From CAZWVR01 sp964637235 (GTDB taxonomy: Bacteria > Bacteroidota > Bacteroidia > Bacteroidales > S143-33): 6,211 nt of DNA. Below are positions 1 through 6,211 of this stretch, in pieces. Location: contig CAZWVR010000114.1 in NCBI GenBank assembly GCA_964637235.1, forward strand, positions 1 through 6,211. Reading direction: 5' to 3'. The translations under genes were made by a program, and so were the position numbers. Below the pieces are notes generated by a model, which was not told the origin of the DNA, did no database searches, and saw nothing but the letters and a program-made list of their open reading frames with translations. Numbering within the stretch: the stretch's first letter is position 1; each line of letters opens with the position of its first letter.

Positions 1-1794
1 AAAGTCAAATTGCTTAGGATCTTTATTTTTATTTAGCATTGGCTCTCTTTCCTCTTTTGGAATATTAACTTTTTGAGCTTTCCTAGGTCCAGGTGCTAGT
101 GGAAATCTTACTAAATTTTTAGAAACTAATTCTCCCTTTTCATTATACTCATTAGCTCTGTTAGCAACTATAAACCACGTAAATTTTACATTTGACCTGC
201 CATTGTTTAATTCTACTACATCAAAACCTTCGGCTGTTTTATTTGTCACGTAAACTCCATTACTCTCACCTTCTAATTGAATAAATACACGCAAAGGATG
301 CTCTTTATCAACTGTTATATTTTTTGCCAAAATAGGATCTATTTTAATATGAGCTTTACCATTTACAAGCTGACCTTCTCCATAATCTTGAAATAAAATC
401 TCCGGTGCCTCAGGTGCAAAAAGTGAGACTCTATCCCCTTTTGTATCTTTAACTATTGTTGCAACATTACCATTACCATTTACTTTATATGCTGTCCCTG
501 AGTATGTGCCTCCTATATACGTAAAAGTACCGTTTCCATCTTCAAAATAACCTCCCCAAACGTCGTCACCACTGTGGTTACCCCTACCATAAACACCAAT
601 AGAATCACCATTAATACCAGCACCACAGCCATAAGTAAGATAATAATACGAAGATAAATTCTCTCCAATAACATTTAAACCTTCACCATTCTCGTGTCCA
701 TTAAAAAAATAACCTCCATAATTCCCCTGTCCATCAGCTCGTCCATAAACTCCTCTTGCTTTTCCATTATCACCATAAGCATTGCCATAAACACCATAAG
801 CATTGCCACTGCTACTACTGGATGCATAACCATAACTACCATAATTTGTTCCACTACCATAAGCAGAGGCATAACTACCGTAATTTGTTCCGCTACCACC
901 ATATACATATCCATATACCCCATAATAATAATAACTTCCACTTGGATAAACTGTTCCTTGCACACCTTTATATCCTCCACGAAAATATCCTCCATAACCC
1001 CAAAAATCAGTATTGGCACATATACCATATACAGGCCAATCATCAGAATATGTCTGTGTGCTTTGAAAATACCCAACAGCATCTTGGTCGCCAGAGACAA
1101 CACTCAAAGGATAAAGAGGAGCAGTTGTCCATACACCAACTTTTCCTGAGGAGCCTTCAATAAAAATAGCATCAGGTTTTGCACCTACATCAAAATGGAT
1201 ATTTGTTCCAGTAGGATTTGCACCTGAGCCTATATAAATATCATCGTCAGTATAAGCAGGCAAAATAGCTCTTATCCACTTATTACCTGCATTATTTCGC
1301 CCCCATAAAGCATACAAACCATTAGGCAAACCTATTCCTCCTGTATCTGAATAGCTCAAGATACGAGCTTGCTCAGTATTATTAGCTTTCAAGACTAAAT
1401 CAACGGCATCAGTAGTGCCTAAAAAGTCTGTGCCAGGCGTTGTACCTGCATTACCTTCCAAAAGCCAAGGATGTCCCTGATTATCATCAAAAAGTTTTAC
1501 CCAGTTAGGGTTTGACGCGTCACCTGCATTATAATAAAACCCCGCAGGTGTTAAACCTCCTGTACCATCATTATATACTACTAATGAAGTAGCAGGATTA
1601 GAAATTGTAGAAGCATCATTGGTCCCAGTTAAAGCAACCCTGGGAATTAAAATTCCTTTATCTGTAAAGCTTACGTCCAATCCAGCAGAAGCATCTGGTG
1701 TAAAAGACCCAGAAGAACTAATGCCTACACTTTGAGCCTTCGCATAGACACTAATAAGAAAAATAAGTCCAAAAAACAAAATTAACTTCTTCAT
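1..1794 (-). CDS. Secreted tail-fibre-like Gly/Tyr-rich repeat protein (3' end missing)
   Basis: An uninterrupted frame of 598 codons runs from an ATG at 1794-1792 to the left edge without a stop. The start is chosen because it gives a clean signal peptide (MKKLILFFGLIFLISVYAKA, cleavage before Gln21); no Shine-Dalgarno is present. Modules in order: residues 47-102 (ILIPRVALTGTND, then SLVVYNDG and GFYYNAG ending in a Trp), a pattern frequent in Bacteroidota surface proteins; 110-137 (WLLEGNAGT, FLGTTDAVDLVLKAN), found in fibre-like proteins; 217-232 (GKVGVWTTAPLYPLSV), a variant of the recurrent VGIGTT-P motif; about 286-420, low-complexity GVYG/YGSY/GGYF repeats; about 442-550, a conserved-looking terminal domain with LVNGKAHIKID, HPLRVFIQLEG, GVYVTNKT, GFDVVEL and FIVANR; then a charged tail. 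The expected role is an extracellular structural or adhesive fibre; this is inference from architecture. In similar proteins the end follows soon after FIVANR-type motifs, so probably little is missing. No sorting domain is visible before the edge. Confidence 0.85.
   Translation of the reverse strand, partial: MKKLILFFGLIFLISVYAKAQSVGISSSGSFTPDASAGLDVSFTDKGILIPRVALTGTNDASTISNPATSLVVYNDGTGGLTPAGFYYNAGDASNPNWVKLFDDNQGHPWLLEGNAGTTPGTDFLGTTDAVDLVLKANNTEQARILSYSDTGGIGLPNGLYALWGRNNAGNKWIRAILPAYTDDDIYIGSGANPTGTNIHFDVGAKPDAIFIEGSSGKVGVWTTAPLYPLSVVSGDQDAVGYFQSTQTYSDDWPVYGICANTDFWGYGGYFRGGYKGVQGTVYPSGSYYYYGVYGYVYGGSGTNYGSYASAYGSGTNYGSYGYASSSSSGNAYGVYGNAYGDNGKARGVYGRADGQGNYGGYFFNGHENGEGLNVIGENLSSYYYLTYGCGAGINGDSIGVYGRGNHSGDDVWGGYFEDGNGTFTYIGGTYSGTAYKVNGNGNVATIVKDTKGDRVSLFAPEAPEILFQDYGEGQLVNGKAHIKIDPILAKNITVDKEHPLRVFIQLEGESNGVYVTNKTAEGFDVVELNNGRSNVKFTWFIVANRANEYNEKGELVSKNLVRFPLAPGPRKAQKVNIPKEEREPMLNKNKDPKQFDF
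772..807 (-). repeat. Short 15-bp direct repeats (21-bp period) in the Gly/Tyr-rich region
   Basis: Bases 772-786 and 793-807 are identical (accataagcattgcc). They encode GNAYG on the minus strand, in the context GNAYGVYGNAYGDNG. The 21-base period equals seven codons. It is a second, independent amplification inside the same repeat domain, beside the 39-base repeat. Confidence 0.75.
832..898 (-). repeat. Tandem 28-bp direct repeats (39-bp period) in the Gly/Tyr-rich region
   Basis: Bases 832-859 and 871-898 are the same 28 bases with two differences (a/g at 841 versus 880, and a/g at 853 versus 892). Read on the minus strand they encode the same peptide, GSGTNYGSY, and both differences are synonymous (AGT/AGC and TAT/TAC). 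The period of 39 bases is 13 codons, so copy changes stay in frame. This looks like an internal duplication within the fibre repeat domain. Confidence 0.85.
1735..1794 (-). other. Signal peptide of the fibre-like protein
   Basis: The first 20 residues have two lysines after Met, a hydrophobic core of Leu, Ile and Phe, and an AKA motif followed by Gln, which fits the signal peptidase I rule (small residues at -3 and -1). There is no lipobox cysteine, so export as a free periplasmic or secreted protein is expected rather than a lipoprotein. Confidence 0.85.
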
Positions 1795-1824
1795 AATTAT
1801 ATTTTTTGCAATTTATTTAATTTG

Positions 1825-1855
1825 TAAAAATAAAATTATTCAATGTTAAAATCAA
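1825..1855 (-). promoter_or_regulatory. Candidate Bacteroidota-type promoter for the fibre-like gene
   Basis: On the minus strand a TTG at 1855-1853 is followed after 20 bases by TATTTTTA at 1832-1825, close to the -33 TTG / -7 TAnnTTTG pattern of the Bacteroidota primary sigma factor, with the last G replaced by A. Transcription would begin about 25 bases before the ATG at 1794. The region is so A+T rich that chance matches are likely, so this is tentative. Confidence 0.3.
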
Positions 1856-1924
1856 GTTTTTTTTAAATTTTTAATAGCCAACTTATATAAAAATTTCCTC
1901 TTTTTTATTTTCTAAAAAAAATCA

Positions 1925-1932
1925 TAACTTTA
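1925..1932 (+). promoter_or_regulatory. Candidate -7 box upstream of the membrane-protein gene
   Basis: TAACTTTA matches the Bacteroidota -7 pattern TAnnTTTG except for the last base. It ends 16 bases before the ATG at 1949, implying a very short leader. There is no good TTG at the expected -33 distance (about 1902-1904 reads TTT). Weak evidence. Confidence 0.25.
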
Positions 1933-1948
1933 TACAAATTTTTCAAGA

Positions 1949-3133
1949 ATGAAAAACAAAGAAAACAACAGTAATACACATACCAATGAAAAAGCTTCAA
2001 AAGCAAAACAAACTCTAATATCTCAAAAAATAGAATATACACCCACTGGACGAGTAATACGAGCTATCTCTGATGCAGAACTTGTATTATCCTACATAGC
2101 AGAACACGGAATAAACGTAGATAAAAATTTAATAACTACTATAATCAGCGCAAAAGAAGCATATAAATTAAGAAACTGGAATAAAGAAATAGAAGAAAAA
2201 TTCTGGGAAGCATACAATAAACTACCTGCACTAATAAAACCCATAACAGTTGATAGCATAAAAGCTGTAGAAGAAAAACCTATCAAAAACCCCAATTTTT
2301 TTCAAAAAATACTTGGTAAAAAACATTACGTTTCTGTAGCTTATAAATCAGCACGTTTTTACACTATATTCGCAATTATCACAATGATAATAATGCTAAT
2401 TCTACACATATATTTCTCAATAGGTACCGTCAGATTAAATAAAATTCTAAAAAATGATAAAAAAATAGCAGAATTGGAAAATCAAATTAACGATTTAGAG
2501 ATGATAAGTCGTGGTTCATCAGAAACAAACCTAAGCGTAGAATTTAAAAAAGATAAACTCTATAATAAACTCTTTGAAATAAACACCGAAAAAGAAAGCA
2601 ACATAAAACTTCTGAACGACTGGTTATATTTTATAAGAAAAATTCTATTCATAAAAAAAGAAAGCAAACAAATAAAAGCAACACAAACAGAACCAGAAAC
2701 GCCTCAAGCACCTCCTTCTCCACAAGAGACCCTTACTTATCATATAGAAACAATCAACGACGCAGAAAATTACCTGCTTGTAATAGGATATTATATACTT
2801 CCCCTACTATACGGATTACTCGGTGCTATAACATTTGTACTCAGAGAATTAAGAAATATGATAAAAAATATGCAATTTACCAAAGAAACCAATATTAATT
2901 TTGCACTTAGGCTAATACTCGGGACAATCGCAGGACTCGCCGTAGGCGTATTTTGGGGCGAAATTACTCAACAAGAAACACTAAAATTCATCAGTACCCT
3001 CGGACAATTACTCGTTGCTTTTATCGCTGGATACCTCGTTGAATATGTATTCATCGTTTTAGAACGGTCTGTAAAATTAGTTTTTGATAAATCATTATTA
3101 GCTGTTAAAAACAATAAAAAACAAAATAAATAA
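1949..3133 (+). CDS. Membrane protein of unknown function, four predicted helices with coiled coil
   Basis: 394 residues; I do not recognise a named family. Residues 1-30 are polar and Lys/Asn/Thr-rich, and 31-135 look like a small soluble helical domain with charged stretches. Hydrophobic helices lie at about 137-158 (FYTIFAIITMIIMLILHIYF), 276-297 (LLVIGYYILPLLYGLLGAITFV), 318-336 and 348-370. Between the first two are a Lys/Glu-rich probable coiled coil (about 163-215, with KIAELENQINDLEMI) and a Pro-rich linker (246-260, PETPQAPPSPQE). The C-terminus is basic. Basic flanks before helix 1, between helices 2 and 3 and at the C-terminus fit both termini in the cytoplasm and the coiled coil in the periplasm. 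The motif YILPLLYGLLGA followed by FVLREL and then a Gly-rich helix resembles the C-terminal part of other uncharacterised bacterial membrane proteins I have seen, without known function. It is divergent from the fibre-like gene and 64 bases before the glycosyltransferase. No catalytic motif is visible; a structural, sensory or channel-like role cannot be distinguished. Confidence 0.85.
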   Translation: MKNKENNSNTHTNEKASKAKQTLISQKIEYTPTGRVIRAISDAELVLSYIAEHGINVDKNLITTIISAKEAYKLRNWNKEIEEKFWEAYNKLPALIKPITVDSIKAVEEKPIKNPNFFQKILGKKHYVSVAYKSARFYTIFAIITMIIMLILHIYFSIGTVRLNKILKNDKKIAELENQINDLEMISRGSSETNLSVEFKKDKLYNKLFEINTEKESNIKLLNDWLYFIRKILFIKKESKQIKATQTEPETPQAPPSPQETLTYHIETINDAENYLLVIGYYILPLLYGLLGAITFVLRELRNMIKNMQFTKETNINFALRLILGTIAGLAVGVFWGEITQQETLKFISTLGQLLVAFIAGYLVEYVFIVLERSVKLVFDKSLLAVKNNKKQNK

Positions 3134-3177
3134 ACATTAACAAAAACAATAATCGCAAAAAAACAGCCCGCATTTTT

Positions 3178-3185
3178 TATATTTG
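3178..3185 (+). promoter_or_regulatory. Exact TAnnTTTG -7 box upstream of the glycosyltransferase
   Basis: TATATTTG in the 64-base gap is a full match to the Bacteroidota -7 consensus. It ends 12 bases before the ATG at 3198, so the leader would be only a few bases. No TTG is present about 20 bases upstream (the -33 region is A-rich), so it may be a weak or activator-dependent promoter, or chance. If real, the glycosyltransferase can be transcribed independently of the membrane-protein gene. Confidence 0.4.
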
Positions 3186-3197
3186 CATAAAAAATAA

Positions 3198-4460
3198 ATG
3201 AAAAACATACTGATAATCTATCCTCATTGGCCACCATCAAATCTTACAGGTGTACATAGACCCCGCTTAATATCAAATTTTCTACATCAATTCGGATGGC
3301 ACCCAATAATCCTAACAGTAAAAAGTAAATATTACGAAGAAAAACCAGACTATGATATCATAAAAACTGTAAACCCCAAAACAGAAGTAATATACACAGA
3401 AGCAAAGCCAATAAGAAAACCCAGAATTATAGGAGATATAGGACTAAGAGCTTTCAAATACCTAAAACATCAAGCCCTAAAAATAATACAAAACAAAAAA
3501 ATAGATTTCATCTGGATACCTATACCATCATTTTATGTAGCTGTACTCGGTAGGATCTTACATGAAAAAACTGGCATTCCTTACGGCATAGATTACATAG
3601 ATCCATGGATAAGAAATATCAGCAATAGAAAAAACTTACGGGCAATCCTAAGCAACATAGCTGCTCATATCTTAGAACCCTATGCAATAAAAAAAGCCTC
3701 TGTAATAAGCGGAGTGGCAAAAGAATACTATCTACCTGCATTAAAAAGAAATTTCAAACAAAATAAATATCCGCTTAATGTTGCTATGCCCTATGGTTTT
3801 GACCCTAATGACCATAAAATAACTCTTTCTAACCTCAAATATCCTTGGGAAAACGACAATATAGAGAAACCAATTATATATGCTGGCGCTTTCCTGCCAA
3901 TGTCAGGACTATATACAAATTTGCTCTTTAAAAGTATAAAAGAACTAATAGACGAAAGAAAAATAAAACCTAACTTTAAACTTTATTTTATAGGAACAGG
4001 CAAATATCCTTATAAAAGCATAAGTGATTATGCCAAAGAAAATCAAATACAAAATTTAGTTAAAGAAATTCCTGAACGATACCCATATCTACACATACTA
4101 AACTTTTTGGCAAAAGCATACGGCATATTAGTAATCGGAACAACTGAAAAACATTACACAGCCTCTAAAATTTTTCAATCATTACTTAGCCAAAGACCAA
4201 TATTCGCAATATTCCATCACCAAAGTACTACTGTAAATATACTTAAAAACGCTAATGCCGATATCTATACCGCTCTTTATACTGGAGAGAAAAATATCAG
4301 TACCTTAAAAAAACAAATAAAAGAAAAATTCTACGAATTTGTTAAAGGTGAAAAAAATTGGCAACCAAATTTGCATTCCTTAGAAAAATACTCCGCAAAA
4401 GAATCTACTAAAAAACTGGTAGAAACTATTAACAAAGCAATTAAAAATAAAGCTGGATAA
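3198..4460 (+). CDS. Glycosyltransferase, GT-B fold, family 4-like
   Basis: 420 residues, normal for a GT4-type enzyme. Such enzymes move a sugar from a nucleotide-sugar donor to a growing glycan, usually at the cytoplasmic face of the inner membrane. The N-terminal Rossmann half begins with ILIIYPHWPPSNLTGVHRPR (4-23) and FGWHPIILTV (32-41), the acceptor-side signature of Bacteroidota enzymes of this type, and has GIDYIDPW at 130-137, corresponding to the usual D-[FLY]-[RI]-DPW motif. Residues 167-174 (ASVISGVA) match the segment placed before the inter-domain linker. The C-terminal donor-binding half starts at about 225 with PIIYAGAF, continues with KLYFIGTG (261-268), and has HYTASKIFQSLLSQRPIFAIFH at 319-340, the donor-site loop. 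In many GT4 enzymes a Glu follows the SKI[FY] motif; here it is Gln327. Donor, acceptor and linkage cannot be read from the sequence. No other glycan genes are visible nearby. The ATG is preceded by an A-rich stretch and no Shine-Dalgarno. Confidence 0.88.
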   Translation: MKNILIIYPHWPPSNLTGVHRPRLISNFLHQFGWHPIILTVKSKYYEEKPDYDIIKTVNPKTEVIYTEAKPIRKPRIIGDIGLRAFKYLKHQALKIIQNKKIDFIWIPIPSFYVAVLGRILHEKTGIPYGIDYIDPWIRNISNRKNLRAILSNIAAHILEPYAIKKASVISGVAKEYYLPALKRNFKQNKYPLNVAMPYGFDPNDHKITLSNLKYPWENDNIEKPIIYAGAFLPMSGLYTNLLFKSIKELIDERKIKPNFKLYFIGTGKYPYKSISDYAKENQIQNLVKEIPERYPYLHILNFLAKAYGILVIGTTEKHYTASKIFQSLLSQRPIFAIFHHQSTTVNILKNANADIYTALYTGEKNISTLKKQIKEKFYEFVKGEKNWQPNLHSLEKYSAKESTKKLVETINKAIKNKAG

Positions 4461-4540
4461 AATAAATTATCATAAAAACAGAGCTGTCTAAAAATCAAGA
4501 ATATTATATTTTTTTATAACATTTAAATAATTTTTGTATA

Positions 4541-4570
4541 AAAAAGGAGGCGCCTTTTTTAGACGCCCCC
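4541..4570 (-). terminator. Intrinsic terminator of the T9SS cargo gene
   Basis: Arms 4546-4554 and 4562-4570 enclose a 7-base loop. In minus-strand RNA the stem is GGGGGCGUC / GGCGCCUCC: nine pairs, seven Watson-Crick and two G-U, followed at once by a U run (complement of 4540-4545). The stop codon of the gene lies about 30 bases upstream. On the plus strand the two G-U positions become A-C mismatches and no U run follows, so the element is built for the minus strand. A different hairpin (4541-4547 with 4553-4559, loop AGGCG) can form in plus-strand RNA and may also help stop the convergent glycosyltransferase transcript. Confidence 0.85.
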
Positions 4571-4600
4571 ATAAACAATCCCAAAAGCAAATTTTACAAA

Positions 4601-6211
4601 TTACTCTTTTATAACACGATAAGAATAAACCTTATTACCTATCAATCTTACAATATAAACTCCATTTGCATAATTAGACAAGTCAACTTGTGCTGTATTA
4701 TCATTCATAACGAATTTATCAATAACTTGACCCCATAAATTCATTACTTCTACTGTATAACCTTTTTCTGCATTTATAACAATATAATTCTTAGTCGGAT
4801 TAGGAGCGATTTTAATATTAGCAGGTGTTGTAAATACAGAACCCGGAGGTGTCAAAGTTATATTAAGATCAAGATCAGCACCTTGAACACTAAATGATAT
4901 ATCAGCAGTTTGATATCCATCTAAAGCAACTTGTCCCGTATATTCTCCACAGCAAAGATGCATTGTAGCAATACCTTGATCATCTGTTTCGGCAATACTA
5001 TCACCAACTGTTATAATAGCACCTTGCAGAGGATTATTATCGGCATCTACTACATGGAAAGTAACTGCATATTTAATATTCTTCAGCAATGCACAAACTG
5101 GTATTTCTTTATAGACAATATAATTATTTGTAGGATTATCATTGTCACCACGAATATGTAAACCTGGTTCATCATCCCATTGTAGCCATAAATGCAGCTT
5201 ACCATCAACCACTCTTCTTGCTAAATTAACAAATACATTTTCAGCGCTATTACCATCAACGGTTGAGATACAATAAGGCTGTGTCCAACCATTTTCATCT
5301 AATTGATCACTTATACCCGTGGTATCTGCTGGCTTAGCTATTATCCATGCATGACGGAATGATTCAGGATTTGGATTTGCATCTGTCTTCACAAAATCAT
5401 CACCCTCCATTACAGTTGTGAAAGCAACATAAATATTGCCACTATCGTCAGTAGCCATAGAAGGCATTGATGTTAAAGAAGTATAATATTTTCCAAAGGG
5501 CAAGCCATTTTGACCTGCTTGAGCATACTCCCAAATAGTATCATTACCATTAAGATCAAAAGAATAAGCAATCAATTGTACACTATCTGGAACATTAAGA
5601 CCAACATAATTAGCATGCTCTAACCCTGTATATTCACCTTGGCCCATATCTTCATTCCAGTATAGAATACCGTCTGTATATGGAAAATATGAGAATTGTC
5701 CTTGATTATCTATCTGTTCGTCAATATAACGCATAACACCAAAAGTAACGTTAACTTTGCCATCAGGAGTTATGATAATATCACCAGTATTATCAGTACT
5801 CATAACAGTATCAGCCTGATTATTATTATCCATATCTACAATATGACCTGAGAAGAAGTTATATTGATCTACTGGGAAATCATTAACTTTTAAAGTATCC
5901 CAAGTCTGTCCATAGTCAGTAGATTTCCATACCATTAAATCGCCATAATCAGCAAAATAAGCAATAGCAACAATACTATCTCTTGCGTCAATAGCATAAA
6001 TATCACCATTACCATTGTGATAGTGCTGTGTAAATCCGGGCAATAAAGCAGCAGTCCAGGTTTGTCCACCATCATGAGATTGAGCTAAATAGAGACCTGT
6101 TATCTCTTCCGGAGAGTTATTAAAATCATCAACAGCAATTACATATAGGTGATCATTGCCATCACTACCATGTGTTGATACTGCACGAGGCCAAAGCATT
6201 GGTTCTGGGAA
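4601..6211 (-). CDS. T9SS-secreted protein with Asp-box propeller and sorting domain (5' end missing)
   Basis: The frame is open through the right edge: 536 residues are visible, starting FPEP before the first Met, so that Met (6199-6197) is internal and not a start. Two Asp boxes, SHDGGQTW (visible residues 45-52) and STDYGQTW (97-104), together with repeated short beta-type segments such as NIYVAFT and KLHLWLQWDD, indicate a sialidase/BNR-type beta-propeller through about residue 370. Residues 380-454 (YAVTFHVVDADNNPLQGAIITV, then GYQTADISFSVQG) form a carboxypeptidase-regulatory or PEGA-like beta-sandwich. Residues 466-536 are a T9SS type A sorting domain. The protein should cross the outer membrane through the Por system and be released or anchored at the surface. 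Asp boxes are structural and do not prove sialidase activity; no catalytic Arg triad can be assigned here because the N-terminal part is absent. A secreted binding or sensing protein is equally possible. Confidence 0.9.
   Translation of the reverse strand, partial: FPEPMLWPRAVSTHGSDGNDHLYVIAVDDFNNSPEEITGLYLAQSHDGGQTWTAALLPGFTQHYHNGNGDIYAIDARDSIVAIAYFADYGDLMVWKSTDYGQTWDTLKVNDFPVDQYNFFSGHIVDMDNNNQADTVMSTDNTGDIIITPDGKVNVTFGVMRYIDEQIDNQGQFSYFPYTDGILYWNEDMGQGEYTGLEHANYVGLNVPDSVQLIAYSFDLNGNDTIWEYAQAGQNGLPFGKYYTSLTSMPSMATDDSGNIYVAFTTVMEGDDFVKTDANPNPESFRHAWIIAKPADTTGISDQLDENGWTQPYCISTVDGNSAENVFVNLARRVVDGKLHLWLQWDDEPGLHIRGDNDNPTNNYIVYKEIPVCALLKNIKYAVTFHVVDADNNPLQGAIITVGDSIAETDDQGIATMHLCCGEYTGQVALDGYQTADISFSVQGADLDLNITLTPPGSVFTTPANIKIAPNPTKNYIVINAEKGYTVEVMNLWGQVIDKFVMNDNTAQVDLSNYANGVYIVRLIGNKVYSYRVIKE
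4604..4816 (-). other. T9SS type A C-terminal sorting domain
   Basis: The last 71 residues follow the usual order: IKIAPNPTKNYIVI, then YTVEVMNLWGQVI, then AQVDLSNYANGVYIVRLIG, then a basic end with YSYRVIKE and the stop codon. The PNP motif, the [LI]xGQ-like turn and the L-S-x-[YL]-x-x-G-[VI]-Y pattern are the known marks of the family. In characterised systems this domain is recognised by the T9SS translocon and removed during surface attachment. Confidence 0.93.

Noticed and set aside
772..903. Regular short repeats as a possible CRISPR array
   Set aside because: The repeats lie in a coding frame, have periods of 21 and 39 bases that are whole codon numbers, and lack uniform unique spacers.
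919..931. Run of repeated TAT codons as a phase-variation switch
   Set aside because: It is a trinucleotide repeat, so slippage would change the number of tyrosines but not the reading frame.
675..1163. Open frames at 675-1103 (minus), 694-1149 (plus) and 756-1163 (plus)
   Set aside because: They are shadows of the 1794-1 minus gene. Their odd compositions (Met/Val-rich, Ile/Ser/Thr-rich, His/Asn/Tyr-rich) are what the GGT/TAT repeat codons give in other frames.
2092..2295. Minus-strand open frame inside the membrane-protein gene
   Set aside because: It overlaps the well-supported gene fully, has no start signals of its own, and its hydrophobic look comes from antisense reading of Lys/Glu-rich codons.
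2968..3240. Minus-strand open frame spanning the 3134-3197 gap
   Set aside because: It covers the ends of two convincing plus-strand genes and shows no domain or start signal.
4461..4530. Possible separate terminator for the glycosyltransferase just after its stop
   Set aside because: Only a 4-base inverted repeat with a 2-base loop (acag/ctgt near 4479-4488) is present, without a following U run; A/T runs at 4501-4516 form no GC-bearing stem.
4931..5161. Plus-strand open frame of 76 codons
   Set aside because: Antisense to the T9SS cargo gene, with a Cys/Ile/Asn-rich composition typical of a shadow frame.
6197..6199. Met codon as the start of the right-hand gene
   Set aside because: The same frame continues upstream (FPEP) to the window edge, no signal peptide follows this Met although the protein carries a T9SS sorting domain, and the residues after it already look like mature propeller.
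1..6211. Base-composition asymmetry (plus strand looks A- and C-rich over the minus-strand genes) as a sign of replication direction or transfer
   Set aside because: Rough counts on a few lines gave a mixed G/C result in the plus-strand genes; it can be explained by purine-rich coding strands. A real skew computation over a longer region would be needed.

Overview
The window most likely comes from a member of the Bacteroidota. The right-hand gene ends in a typical type IX secretion (T9SS) type A C-terminal sorting domain (APNP, then MNLWGQVI, then LSNYANGVYIVRL and a basic tail). The left-hand gene has the fibre-like architecture common in that phylum. The DNA is strongly A+T rich, no gene start has a Shine-Dalgarno sequence, and -7 boxes of the Bacteroidota type (TAnnTTTG) lie just upstream of starts. 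There are four protein genes with short gaps (154, 64 and 140 bases). Two of the genes run off the window. I see no tRNA, rRNA, insertion sequence, CRISPR array or replication origin.

Layout. 1-1794, minus strand: a secreted, very Gly/Tyr/Ser/Asn-rich tail-fibre-like protein, complete at its N-terminus and cut at its C-terminus by the left edge. 1795-1948: divergent intergenic region with candidate promoters for both sides. 1949-3133, plus strand: a four-helix membrane protein of unknown function with a coiled-coil segment. 3198-4460, plus strand: a GT-B fold, family 4-like glycosyltransferase with its own -7 box. 4461-4600: convergent gap holding a strong intrinsic terminator for the minus-strand gene. 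4601-6211, minus strand: the C-terminal 536 residues of a large secreted protein with Asp-box (sialidase-type beta-propeller) repeats, a carboxypeptidase-regulatory/PEGA-like beta domain and a T9SS sorting domain. Its N-terminus lies beyond the right edge.

How the genes may fit together. The two minus-strand products are predicted to be exported, and at least one is a T9SS cargo. The two plus-strand products are an inner-membrane protein and a cytoplasmic or peripheral glycosyltransferase. A cell-envelope theme is therefore visible, but the sequence does not show that the four genes form one system: each gene, or at least each strand block, appears to have its own signals. The least understood items are the membrane protein and the repeat-rich fibre-like protein. 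I did not find compelling evidence for a new defence, mobile or regulatory system.
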